Positions 48,401-60,287 of a DNA stretch of 64,000 nucleotides are shown here, piece after piece (the first letter of the stretch is position 1; the number at the start of each line of letters is the position of its first letter). The position numbers were made by a program, and so were the translations under genes. The stretch spans positions 32,006,001 through 32,070,000 of the forward strand of contig CM065378.1 of the NCBI GenBank assembly GCA_033060915.1. The letters run 5' to 3'. The notes under the pieces were generated by a model, which saw only the letters and a program-made list of their open reading frames with translations, was not told the origin of the DNA and ran no database searches. Origin of the DNA: Euryodendron excelsum (Eukaryota; Streptophyta; Magnoliopsida; Ericales; Pentaphylacaceae).

Positions 48401-49620
48401 GAGCGCAGTTTGTTTACAAAAGAATACTGTGAGTTAGCTCGCTATCAAGTTTTGGTGCGCTTGCTATGGGGGATCATCCAAACAAAAGAGGAAGATGGTT
48501 AGCAAAATTTCTCTCACTAACTTAGATGTGAATCAATTAGTTACCTAAAAACAAAAACAAAAACAAAAAAAGCAACAGTGAAACCAGCAGAAATAGAAGT
48601 GTGAAACATGCTTAAAACATATTGTAGAAAACGAAATTTGATTGTGAGACGGGATCAACTAAAAGCATGTAAGAAAAGTTATTAAGAAAATGTGATCAAT
48701 GTAGTACGAAACATGAGAAAACTTTTAAGATAAATTAAGATATTATTGTTTGAGAATAATTAGAGAGACTTTTAAAAATAATGTTATATACTACTGTTAA
48801 AAACAAGCTATAAGCATATAAAAAATAGTATGAATTAAGAAATGCGCCTTTATTTGTTTTTCAATGTTTCGCATAAAGCCCCCTTCAATACTCGGGAACA
48901 AAGTCTTGGGAAAGGAATTGTTAAAGAAATTGTGAAGCATTTAACTTTTCTTTGTTTGCTTGTAAAATTGTGAGTATATGAAAACATGTAAAACAAAAGG
49001 TAAACAATTTTGTAATTTGTAAAAAAATCCAATTTTTCATATAAAGCGATGAAAAAATGTGAGAAATTCATGAGGGGAGCAAATCAAAATTTAATGTTCA
49101 GACTTCAGAATCCTTTATACTCCTGTTTTCTTATTATGTTTAAATTTAACAAGTCATGTTGTTATTTTATTTAAATTCAAGATCTCATTTTTTTTTAATT
49201 TTGTTTAACGTAAAGTGAAATTGTGTTTTAATATGAGCCGATGCTCATTCGTAAAAGGGGAAAAAGTCTAAAAAATTCTAGATATTAAGGAGGTATTTAG
49301 AAGTGACTTTTTTAACAATTTTTGACTTTTTAAAATTATGTTTGACTCCATACTCCAAAAAATGACTATTTAAAAATAACTTAAATTTAAAAAAATCATT
49401 TAAAAAAATAAAGTTTTAAAATTAATTTAAACTTATGCCTTATAATTTTTTTAAGGGCAATCACTCCCTAAGATAGGACTAGACCCACCGGCCCCACATA
49501 TAATAACATGTGGGGTTAACTTGTCCGACCGGCCGGACCCGCCGCTAATTGGTGGCAGGGTTAACTGGCGTTAAAGGCACAGTGTTAATAGATCCTTTGC
49601 CGGCTATTGACACCCCTAAA
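45480..49620. other. AT-rich intergenic DNA, no gene recognised
   Basis: Only short, low-complexity open frames. An imperfect ~90-bp duplication lies at about 46535-46690 ('gcttctatc...gcaaattc' twice). Nothing else supported. Confidence 0.55.
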
Positions 49621-49627
49621 GCCCTTT

Positions 49628-49837
49628 GGGCCCGGTTGATTTCCTGGACACCCATGGAATTTCGGACTATAAATCTCGGACTAGCAAATTCATACTCTCC
49701 CAATACTAAATAATCCCCCATATGGGGTATTAGTAGTCTAAAGTGGACTTATAGTCCAACTCAATATGTTTACCAAATATAGAACTGGACTGGATAAGTA
49801 GTCCAATCCTCTTTAATCCGGAAAGTCAAACAGGCCC
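49628..49837. mobile_element. MITE with GGGCC termini
   Basis: Left end 'gggcccggttgatttcctgg' and right end 'ccggaaagtcaaacaggccc' form an inverted repeat. TTT flanks both sides as a possible target duplication. About 210 bp. Confidence 0.65.
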
Positions 49838-51239
49838 TTTGGAGTTATTTTCACTTCAATATGTCAGTCCAATCTACGGCCTTCTCAGGCTAACTCAAAC
49901 ACTTGGGCAACTCTTTACCCAACACAAAAAACAAAAAAAAATCTAATACTTAGATAGTACGAAAAAATTTATAAGTACTCATGTTTATTAAATTTTACCT
50001 GTAAGTAATATTTTTAGGAAGGCTTAACCAATCGCTCGAACTAATATTAAAGAGCACCAGCATGTTGCAAGGAGGCAAAAAAATTATAATGAGTCGACCC
50101 TGTTTGGGTTGATCATACTCCAATGACTAAGTTAGTAATTTTCAACAAGAATGAAGTAAATATAGATAATGTATACGTGAATTCAATTACACATACATTG
50201 CTTCTTAGGACTTCGGTATTTATAGTATAATCGATGGAGTGTTAACGCTTGTGCCTACTTTAGGATCATCATGACCTATCTCGTAGACCACATCATTCGT
50301 CGCTAACTGATCGGACATGGGTCCAACTTTATTGCTGTGCCAGAATTCGACTAATCAGATGTGAGCGTGGAGGTCGCGTAGTGAGTCACTCCTGCATTAA
50401 ATGCGGGTCATCTCCGCATTAAATACTGAGATTAGAGCATTAAATGCTTTAATTATCCTTGTGGATTGGGCTCACCGTCTTTTGGCTTAGCCCTAGGTCG
50501 GCACGAGGTCAGCAATGCGGGCCTAGCCGCATTGTTGATTATTTGGTGTAATATCCCAAATTTTTATTTATTTATATTAATGAGAATTTCTAGTATTTGC
50601 ATTGTTTAATATTAACTACTGCCTTATTTGAGTCAAGAGTGACCAATGGAAGCTTGTGTTGTAGCTTAAGCCTATAGGGTGAGACACATGAGATTATTCC
50701 CATGTGTGTCATTTTATACACTTTTATATAAACATAAAACAAACACACCCACACAAACACACACAGACACCCGATCGGTTGAGAGAGGGAGAAAAGAGAG
50801 GAGAAAGAAGGAAAGAGAGATTGAAGGAAGAAGAGCTTGAAGGGAGGTGAAGGAAGAGATTTGAAGCCATTAGAAGATTTGGGTTAGCTTGGAGAAAGGT
50901 AAGGTTCCATTTTCTCCACCGATGGTATATGTGTATGTATCTATCTTTGTGTGGTGTGTTGTTGAATTGTTGTGGGTGACTCTTTTGAGTCCTAAATTAG
51001 CTAAGTATAGAATGTTGAAAGCCCCATTGAAAGATTTAAGGTTTGGAATGTGAAATCCCCAACTTATGCAAGTTAAGGCTTGGATTCCTAAAACCCTAGA
51101 TCCCTGCGATTTTCTTGTTTAAAGTGTTTGATTTTGTGTTATTGTGGTCTTCTTAGGTCAATCTTTGGACCCTAGACGCATTGGAAGAGGTTGTGAGAGT
51201 TTTGATGGAGTTTGGTTTTAATTTAAGTGAGGTTTGGAG

Positions 51240-51600
51240 ATTTTCAGGTAAAAATCTGGGTATTTAGCTTTAGAGTGGACTCCTCATTTTGTGGAGCAAC
51301 TCCTTGTCCCAGTAAACTCCCAGAATTATTCCTTTAGCTTTGGAGTGGACTCTTTGATTTTTGGAGGCGACTCCTTGTCCCAGTAAACTCCCAGATTCAT
51401 TTGTTTAGCTTGGGAGGCGACTCTTTTATTTTTGGAGCCGACACTTTTGTCCCAGAGAACTCCCAGATTTGTTTCTTCAGCTCAGGAGGCGACTCTTTAG
51501 TCTCTGGAGGCGACACTTCTGCCCAAATAACTCCCAGATACGTTTCTTCAGCTCAGGAGGCGACTCATTTGTTTCTGGAGCTGACACCTTCGTCCAGCCC
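51240..51600. repeat. About five 70-bp tandem repeats
   Basis: Each unit holds a 'ggcgactc' or 'gtggactc' motif, then 'ttgtcccag', then 'aactcccaga'. Units are diverged, which suggests an old array. Confidence 0.8.
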
Positions 51601-52539
51601 CCGGTTTCACTTTCCAGCTCAGATACTGTTTTGTAAATCGGGCATAACTTTCTCTAAAAAACTCGAATTGATGCACCGTTTGAAACATTGGATAGTAGAC
51701 TCATAGATCTTTGTATCCATATAAATTTTGTACTCTAATTCCTTGTGGTTTGAGAGATATTGAATTTTGAAGTTGACCCAAAATTCTACCAGTAGCATTC
51801 TTCTTCCAAAATTTTAACCCATTTTCTATGGGGCATAACTTTTTTATCCGAAATGTGTTTTTAGTCTATGAACTATCAAATTAAAGCCCCTTAAGCCTAT
51901 TTTCAAATGAAACCAAGCTAGAGTGCGAAGTCTTCCTTGAGGGGTGGTTGAGACGCAGTGAAGGAGTCGATGTTCCTGCCTACATGTTCAACCTCAACCT
52001 TATGTTCTCGTTTTACGTTGTTACTTGCTTTAGAGTCTTGTATTGATATTTTCATACTTCCATGTGCATTTCCTGTAGGGACACCTTGTTGAGCACCTGT
52101 TCTATTCAGAGAGAGGTCAGTAACGATATGCCATGAGTAAAACTTTATTAATTTCCAAACGTTTTAAATGCACTTCCATATCATGCAATGTTTTTCACGC
52201 ATTTTCAATGCATTAATGCTATGTTCAACTACAAATGTCATACCTTGAAATGCATGCAAGCTATACTTATGTTAGGAATTAAATCCATGCACTAGAATGT
52301 TTACATAAAGTAGATGTAAGACTCCTAACGTACGACTCTAACTCAAGGTCTTCTCGTGGCAAGACTTTAATCTAGCCCGACAGTCCTAGGATGGGGGACG
52401 TGAAATAAACCACCGAAATGTAAGGTCTTTCGTGGCAAGACCCTAAACTAGCAATGATGGTCCTACGGTAGGGGACACAAAATAATCTATTGCCATATTG
52501 GGAGATGTCCCTTGGCTTAAAAGTCTAGATGTGACTTTT

Positions 52540-52920
52540 ATGGTTAACATAACTGAGCATAGCTCTTATGATTGACTTAATAAGCCTATGTGTGACCTTT
52601 ATGGTTATAACAACTGAGCCTAGCTCTTATGATTGGCCTAAAGAGCCTATGTGTGACCTTCATGGTTACTATACATGACCTTCATGGTTACTATGTTGGC
52701 CTAAAGAGCCTATGCGTGACCTTCATGGTTACTATGCGTGACCTTTATGGTTACTATATTGGCCTAAAGAGCCTATACGTGACCTTCATGGTTACTATGT
52801 TGGCCTAAAGAGCCTATGCGTGACCTTCATGGTTACTATGTTGGCCTAAAGAGCCTATGCGTGACCTTCATGGTTACTATGTTGGCCTAAAAAGCCTTAT
52901 GCGTGACCCTTGTGGTTACT
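52540..52920. repeat. 41-bp tandem repeat array
   Basis: Unit 'ggcctaaagagcctatgcgt' followed by 'gaccttcatggttactatgtt'. The right-hand copies are nearly identical; the left-hand copies are longer and diverged. The array thus homogenised from one side. Confidence 0.9.
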
Positions 52921-54529
52921 ATGATGCCCAACACTAGAAAGACCTCTTAAGTGGGGTGAAGCGAGGGATATGGTTGTCTAATGAAAAGACATGACACACT
53001 TATATTCTAGAATAAGTAATATGATTTGTTCAAATTCTTCACGACAAGTTACGTATGTTTCACAAGTACTAATGTCACGATATATCTCATTCCTAGGACA
53101 TTATGATATGCCCTTACAATAGCTTGTCATGGCATGCTTATGACATCTACGTTATGTTTTACGAAATTACGTTATGTGTTATGCCTTACTTCTATGATAC
53201 AATGTTCGAATCGCTATAGTATCCCAATGTGATATTTATGTTACCTACATTTCCAAAGCTACGTTTTATAAGTTACTATGAATGGTAATATTTGATACGT
53301 CTTATATTATACGGTGAGCCAAGACGTACGCTTACAAGATATGATGTGTTATACTAATGACAAGTCATGTCATGTACTACGGGAGCATGCTACGACAAGT
53401 CTCTCGCTCTTATGTTTTAGAGATAACGAATTATATTGGTCTGATAGTATAAGTCATGCATTTTTAAGTTTACACTTATATGTTTCTAGATACACGATAT
53501 GTATGCATAAACGTTTAGCTATTGTCATATACGTTGAAGAGAAATATTAGTTGGGTAGTAACACACTTATGTTTCAGAACAAGAATCAAGATATGTCAAA
53601 TGCTTAGGATGAGTTAAATACGTCACGCCTCTCCTTGCTGGTATTATGTTTATAAATGGTATGACGTTTTAATACAAAAGCCTATGCTTCAAGTGTCTTT
53701 AAGATTATACTCATGCAATTTTAAGTTCGTGCCACTTATGCATAAATGTATCTTTATTCTTATGTACATTAAATATAAACGTAGCATATGGTATTTCATG
53801 CTCATGTGTTGTTGTTATTCACTAAGCATTAGCTTACATTTTCTCAAATGATTTTCAGGTAGTCAATCCGGGAGGCCCTAGAGCGAGGCCATACGTGGAT
53901 TTTGAGCTACGGCCTGCGGGCCTATATTTTGTATTATGTTTGAGGGTTGGACCCAATGTTTTGTAATGATATAATGCTATAACTTCAGTGGACCTTGATT
54001 AGGTCCTTATGTATATTATGTTTTGGATTAGGCACAGCTCTATCATGTATGGCACGGTTTATATTTCAAGTTATAAAAGTTTCTATTCTGCAAATTTTAA
54101 ATGAGTATGCACAGGTGATCAACCGGTTTAATGTATTGCGGCCTCGGGTAGCCTTGCTACTGGCCGGTCATGTACCATAATCCGTATAGGCCAGGTCATG
54201 GGTCGTGACATTTAGGTTGACCCATAACCTAGCTTCATTTACTTAATTTTTATTGGGTCTGGCCGAGCAAACTAGGCCGAAAATCTTTGACCCACAATTA
54301 CCCCTAGCCCTTGTGCCCTTTTTGGCTCCTCAAAGGGCCAAGGGCTGCGTTAGGTCTTTAGGACGCTCTTTCATGTGTGCTACGGTTTTGGCGGTTATTT
54401 GGCCACGTGGATAGCATGGATTTAAAGCCATAGTGATGAGACGCCGAGACATTGATGGCCGATGTGATGATCCACTGTTACGACGTGATTGCTGCTGTTT
54501 CGCGCGAATGAACTGGCAGCACGGGCGAG

Positions 54530-54537
54530 TATAAAAG
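54530..54537 (+). promoter_or_regulatory. Candidate TATA box for the antisense ORF of the Tat element
   Basis: TATAAAAG in 'cgagtataaaaggag', about 130-150 bp before the start of the gag-unrelated plus-strand frame. A possible leader intron follows (donor 'actgtaagtc' near 54615, acceptor 'ttcgacag' near 54668). Confidence 0.5.
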
Positions 54538-54775
54538 GAGGGTGCCCTTTTCGGTGATTGGCACTTGTTTATTTCGTCTTCTTGTCTGAGAGCGTCCCTC
54601 GCTAACCCCGTCTACTGTAAGTCTTCTCTATGCCCATCTTTTTCTTGTAAGATTTTTTCCTTCGACAGTTATCCCTTAATGGCAGCACGTTTGAGAAAAA
54701 TGATAGAAAGTTCACTACGGCGATTGCAGCTTTTAAGGCTAAATATGAGATCCCCGATCAAATCAGCCTGGAGTT

Positions 54776-55642
54776 TGTAATACCCGTAATTTTCTTTGAC
54801 TGAATTACCCCTAACGGGACCGATTAAGGTATGACCATAAGGCCACAAGTCAGAAACAAGGCCTTTTTGAACCCAACCCTGTCCATATGACGAAACTCGA
54901 TTCCCCGAAAAAGGTTCGAAGCTCGTCATCCGACAATTCGCGTCAAAACGGCACCCCAACTTTAAGCAGAGCTTTCTCCCTCGTTTTTCGTCAGATTTTG
55001 ACGAATTAGATGTCTAAAATTATTGCCTTTTCGAGCCTGACGCCTTGGTAATCTCAGAACACCATTCCGGAAAATTTCGGTTTGCCAAAAAGCCCCCGCA
55101 AGCCGCTGCACCTGGAAATTCGGGCCCGAATCTCCCGTAACTTTAATTCGAGCTTTCTCGCTCACCCGGTGTCGGAATTGTACGAAATTGGAGCCTAAAT
55201 TTATTAATTTTTCGAGAGCTTTCTACTTACAACATTGAGTTATGCGTTCGACAAAAAATTAGAGCCTTGAATTTAGTCGCTTCAAACTCGTACGTTTTTA
55301 TGAAACTACCCCCCCTACCCCACCAATTTGCATGGCCAGCCTTACTTAATGCCATGTATAACACATATATAGGAGTATATATATAAGCATGCATGCATGC
55401 ATGCACTACCTAGCAGAAATACCACCCATATATGCGTATATACTTACCTATCCAAGCTGTCAACTATAGATAAGAATGCAACTTAGGATTTAACCTCTAA
55501 AATGCACACACACACACACGTAGCACAAGGTCGTCAAATCCATGCTGCAACCGACCTTGGCAACCTATAGAAACTAAGAACAAGAAAGAGAGAGAGAGCA
55601 AGACGCTGAGAGACTAAAGAGAGAGACGGGGAGAGAGTAGAA

Positions 55643-55693
<51 letters not shown>

Positions 55694-57835
55694 TCACTCC
55701 TGTTGCCCAAAACCCACAACACCTATATATGCATCCTCCCCTTCCCTCATTCAGGTGGTGCGAAAGAAGCCGAGAAGAAGCTGTAGAGAGAGAGAGAGAA
55801 GAAAGGAAAGGCGGGGAAGAATCGGGCTGAGGCTTTGGCATTCGAAAGCCAGGTGAGGAACCCATCATTACCACCCCATAAGCTCCCTAAAACCAGCAAA
55901 CTTACCCCTAAAACTCCAGCACAACAGCCGAGAATCTGGAGAGAGAAAGAGACCGAAAAAATGCATCACCCAACTCATTCCGGAAAACCCAGGAACCGAG
56001 GGCTATCACAGGGATTTGGGACTTCTTGGGGACTCCTTCTGGGTGTCCTAGAGAGGTTCACGACCTCTGTGCGTGCACCAAAGTCTCCTGCAAAGCCGAA
56101 ACCGCCGGAAAAGGTTCAGAAAATCATAACTCCGGCCACCGACAACCTTTTCCAACCGGATCACTTGGGAAAGAAGCGTCTCTGGGCAAGGAACAAAATT
56201 CGTGACGGAACCATGGCCGAATTATCATGGGAAGATGGCCAAAAATACTGTTGCAGGTCGGTAACCCTAGGGTTCGGCCATGCAGCCGGCGTTTCGGGCC
56301 ATTCCGGCCACCTCCGACCATCTCCGGCCAAGCTCCAACCATGGATGTGTGACCCAGGTCCTTGCCAATCTCTGGGTCACACATGCATGGCTAGGGGGTG
56401 CAGGGAATGGCCGAAAAATGAAGCGAAACCGCTGCCAGTCGCGCTGGACGAAGAAAAAGGCCAAGCCTTCCACCCCCACGCACTACTGGTGGCGCGTGCC
56501 GGCGTGTGTGAGGTCCGATGAGGCTGAAATTTTTATGGCAGCCATTAAATTACTTCAAGAGGCTCCCATTAAAATTTCAGGTCCATCGGAGACTTATGTG
56601 AATTTCCATGGTTTATTTACGATTTAAAGGATAAAAATTTATAGAAAATAAATTTTAAGTAGAAAAATTCTGGAAAATTACCGGGATACTCCTAGATATT
56701 CAAGGAACCCAAAAATGGGAGAGTGGCCTTAATATCCCCTCAGAATGGAAGTTTTCAGAATCTCTCTACTTTGAATCATCGGTAGTTTTGGTTCCTAGCT
56801 CGGCGACGTATATCGCCCCAAGGGGGAAGTTTGAACCTTCCACCTCATTTTAATTACGCCATCTCTGATTTAACTTACCCTCCCCACTTAAATACACCTA
56901 AACGAGGTTTTTATATAGCTAACTATAGACTGAGCCCGGATGTTCTTCCTTCTCTTTTACAGAAAATAATGAACCATCTTGAATTCCGGAAAGATACTAA
57001 GGGTAGGAATCTATAAATTTCCTTAAAATTCATGCTTACATCTCTTCTTTATTAAATGTTTTGTATATTGTTATGTTTTATGTTTTCCTGTCAATTTATC
57101 TTTCTGTTCTAAATGTCTTTTATTCATTAACTGCAAAACATAGCATTCTTGCTTGTATGACTACATCACTGAGGAGGTATAAGGGTGGTACAACCAGAAA
57201 AGGAAAGACCCTGAGTTTTTATATCATGGGTGTACCTGACTGGCTTGATATTTTGGGCTATCATGGGTCGGTGTCACTGGCTTGATATCGAGCTAGATGA
57301 TCATAGATGGGCCCCACTGAACTTGATGATAAAGGATGAATATTGGGTGGACCCCATTGGCTTGAATTGGCCCTGGCAGGACATACCTGCAAGGATCCGG
57401 ATATTGATGAAAAAAAAAAAAGAAGGAAATTACAAGGGTCATATGCATGTCATGACGTTCTTTGATTGCATTATCTTTTATCCTGCACCTTATAGAAATC
57501 CTAGATCTCCTATTGGGCTTTGCCGCTCATTCCTATCTTATGGGACATTTTCAGGGATAGAGACACCCAACTGATTTCTAGGGAAATGAGCATACGAGAT
57601 CAAGTTCTCCTGTTATCTGATGTCTTTTAGACTCTTGAGTTAGTTTATGCTGGACTATAACATTATAAGACTTACACTAGTTTTATGTCCTTGATGTAAT
57701 ATTTATGGACCATCTATGCTATGTTCTTATTTATGTTATTTTGTTAGAATCATAAACCCCATCGCCTACTTTCAAACCCAACCTTAGACCATCATCACTG
57801 TCGCGGTCTAATGAGAGCGGAGTCAGGTCGTGACA
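54776..57835 (+). mobile_element. Solo-LTR-like element with perfect 5-bp target duplication
   Basis: Begins TGTAATACCCG and ends CAGGTCGTGACA, flanked on both sides by GAGTT. It is 3060 bp, with ends like those of the element at 50547-54210, so both belong to related Ty3-type families. No gag or pol inside. A (GA)n run is at 55647-55686. A 228-codon open frame (55835-56521) is Pro/Lys-rich and unlike any protein I know, and probably not coding. Confidence 0.8.
55647..55686. repeat. (GA)n microsatellite in the solo LTR
   Basis: Uninterrupted GA run within a longer purine-rich stretch (55585-55800). Confidence 0.9.
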
Positions 57836-57998
57836 GAGTTAGTAGAGTCCAACGACCTTCGTATGGAAGAGACTGAGAAGGGGATGCCCTTCCCGGTTAT
57901 TGCCATCGTTGAGGGAGGTCTTGGGTTTTCCTTGCATCACCTCCTTCAAAATTTCATCGTCTGTTGTAAGGTTGCACCCTCTCAAGTCTCATCAAATG

Positions 57999-60287
57999 TG
58001 TTGGTCCAATAGGCAACCCAAGAGGGGGGGTGAATTGGGTTTTTCGAATATTAATGCAAGTTAAGATTAATTAAAAATAATCTAAACAATATAGCAGTGG
58101 TTAATCTATGTGCAAAGCAATGTTATCAATAGAAGTAAATGAAACAGAGCAATAGAAGAGAGACACAGATTTACCAAGGTTCAACCACAAACCGTGGTCT
58201 ACGTCCTCACCCCAAGACCTCCTTGAAGTCTTCTTCCACTATGTAATCACCTATTACAAGATGGACTGCTGATTGACAAAGTGCTCAGCTCACTCTACAA
58301 GAACTCCTCATCGAGCTTTTCAATTCCCAAGTGGTTTTGTCCAAGCTCCACTCAAACTTTATAAGAGTTTTACTTTACACAAGAGAACTCTCAAACTCTC
58401 AGTTACAAGTATATAGGAGTATACAACTCACAAACAAACTCTCTAGCAAGAGTAGATTTACAATCAAAGCTCACAAGAACAAAACAGGAAGAATGTTCAG
58501 GAATATCAGGTAGATCAGTGATTCTTGTCTCTTGTTATTTCTTCCTCTTGATTCTTGTATATAAATACAGTTGGAGGCTAATATATATACCCTTGCATTT
58601 ATTTCATCCGTTGGAGGTGGTTGGGTATCATTAATGCGCGTCTAGTCCGTTATAACGTTAAGAAAAATAGCCGTTATAACAGAGGGAGTCGGCTCCATTT
58701 TTTGTGGTGTCAACACTTCCTGCTTCTGCATTTACCATACGATGTTCACTGAGTTCATGAGTCCCCTCTTCATGTTGATGAGGCGACTCCTTGTTCATCT
58801 GTCTTCTTCATATTAGGCTTCTGCTGTCATGAAGTGACACTTCTACTTCAAGTGTCCAATCATTGATCATTTAAACTTCAAGCCTTTTACTTTTGCTACC
58901 AGTAGGCGACACTTCATCTTCATGTGTCCACTCATTGATCATCTTATCTTCAAGTCTTGGCGTCTGTCTCCATGAGGCGACACTTCATTACAATGTGTCC
59001 ACTCATTGCCTACTTAGTCTCCAGGCTTTTTGCTTATGTGTGCAAGAGGCGACACCTCATTTCCATAAGTCCCCTCTTTGTTCAATTTGTCTCCAGGCCT
59101 TTTTGCGTCTGTGATCAGAAGGCGACTCCTCATTTCCATGAGTCCCCTCATTGCCCAATTTGTCTTCAGACCTTTTACGTCTGTGATCAGGAGGCGACTC
59201 CTCATTTCCATAAGTCCTCTCATTGCCCAATTTGTCTTCAGACCTTTTACGTCTATGATCAGGAGGCGACTCCTCATTTCCATGAGTCCCCTCATTGCCT
59301 AGAATTCAGCTTTCAGATTTCTATTGATCAAGCTTATCAAAGCACTGGTATAAGAACTTCAAGGAGTATGTCTTTGGGGTATGATAATCAATCAAATCTT
59401 CCTAACTCATCAGAGTTAACGTTTATTCAATTTTGGATTGAATCAATCATTGGATATTGATCTTCTTCTTGAATCTCAAACTGTCAAAACTTCATTTGAT
59501 CAAAGCTGAACTTTTCTTCTTCATTTGTAAAGCTCCTTCTATCATTGTAGGATATCTTCTTTAAAGCCAATCTACCCCAAATGTGTGAAGCTTCACAATG
59601 CTTCAATTCTGATTTCCTCTTTTTGATAGCAATTCTTCATTCTTCATTAAAGATCACTTTACTGAGACCATTGCAGACTTGATGAAATCTATTCACACAT
59701 CTAATCTTCATTGATCCTTTATATTGTAGAAGAATTCTTCACTTGGATTCCATGTAGAGATCAGATATTCATTGTGAGCCATCGTCTCAGCAACTTCAAT
59801 CACATTGTCTTGAATTAGTCTTTAGCATACCAGATGAAATCATCTCTTGAGCATTTTTCAAATTCTTCAACAACTAATACATCTTCAACTGGGCATTGCA
59901 CCTCTTCAACTGATCTTCGCAAATTCTGATGAAGTCTTTAGTCTGGTGCAAATCAGTTTTCATTGAAACTATACACACTTGAAAAAAGCTTTAATTAAAC
60001 ACCTTCAATCTCTTCGAATGTAAGACATTTGCTTGAAGTAGAGATATGCATCTTTTTCCAGTTTGGTTCATTGCATAGTCCTTTGAATTCATTGCTTGCA
60101 TCTTGAACTTGTTGTGCATTCTCTTTGACATGTATTAGACTTAAGATTCAACTTTAAGTCTTAGTTATGAACTTTGTTAATCTGCACACTAAGTAGATTC
60201 ATTAGTAGCATAACACAAGGTTTAGTTATCATCAAAATCAACATGGGAATTAACCTTGAGTCAACAAGGATCAACCTTGACTCAACA
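57999..60287 (+). mobile_element. LTR-type insertion without coding capacity
   Basis: Begins 'tgttggtccaataggcaacc' followed by a G run and 'gtgaattggg', a start seen in many plant LTRs, and ends 'ttgactcaaca'. Flanks AAATG and AAATA agree at four of five positions. Length 2289 bp. Contains a 72-bp tandem repeat array (58770-59310). No gag or pol. It splits the antisense frame of the Tat element. Confidence 0.65.
58770..59310. repeat. 72-bp tandem repeat array open on both strands
   Basis: Units carry 'aggcgactcctcatttcca', then 'gagtcccctcattgccc', then 'aatttgtcttcag'. The three right-hand units are almost identical. As 72 is a multiple of three, the plus frame (58957-59460) and the minus frame (59295-59014) both stay open and give repeated 24-residue blocks. 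These are consequences of the repeat, not evidence of proteins. Confidence 0.85.

Larger units (their letters stand above)
50547..54210 (+). mobile_element. Long solo-LTR-like element inside the Tat LTR
   Basis: Begins TGTAATATCCC and ends GGGTCGTGACA. The flanking pentamers TTTGG and TTTAG agree at four of five positions. It is 3664 bp with no gag or pol, hence probably a solo LTR of a Ty3-type element. Internally there are about five 70-bp repeats (51240-51600) and about nine 41-bp repeats (52540-52920). No coding sequence is recognised. Confidence 0.7.
50000..54296 (-). repeat. LTR of a Tat-lineage Ty3-type element, interrupted
   Basis: Minus-strand LTR from TGTGGGTCAA (54296) to ATTACTTACA (50000), preceded on its internal side by a purine-rich tract (agggGCTAGGGGTAAT) that fits a polypurine tract. 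A minus-strand TATAAATA at 50217-50224 fits the LTR promoter. After removing the insertion 50547-54210 and its duplicated target the LTR is about 630 bp. Boundaries are inferred; the partner LTR lies outside the window. Confidence 0.55.

Noticed and set aside
55835..56521. 228-codon frame inside the solo LTR
   Set aside because: No domain recognised, composition is Pro/Lys/Cys-rich, and it lies wholly within an LTR bounded by a target duplication.
58770..59310. Regular repeats as a possible CRISPR array
   Set aside because: Whole units are repeated without unique spacers and the host is a plant.
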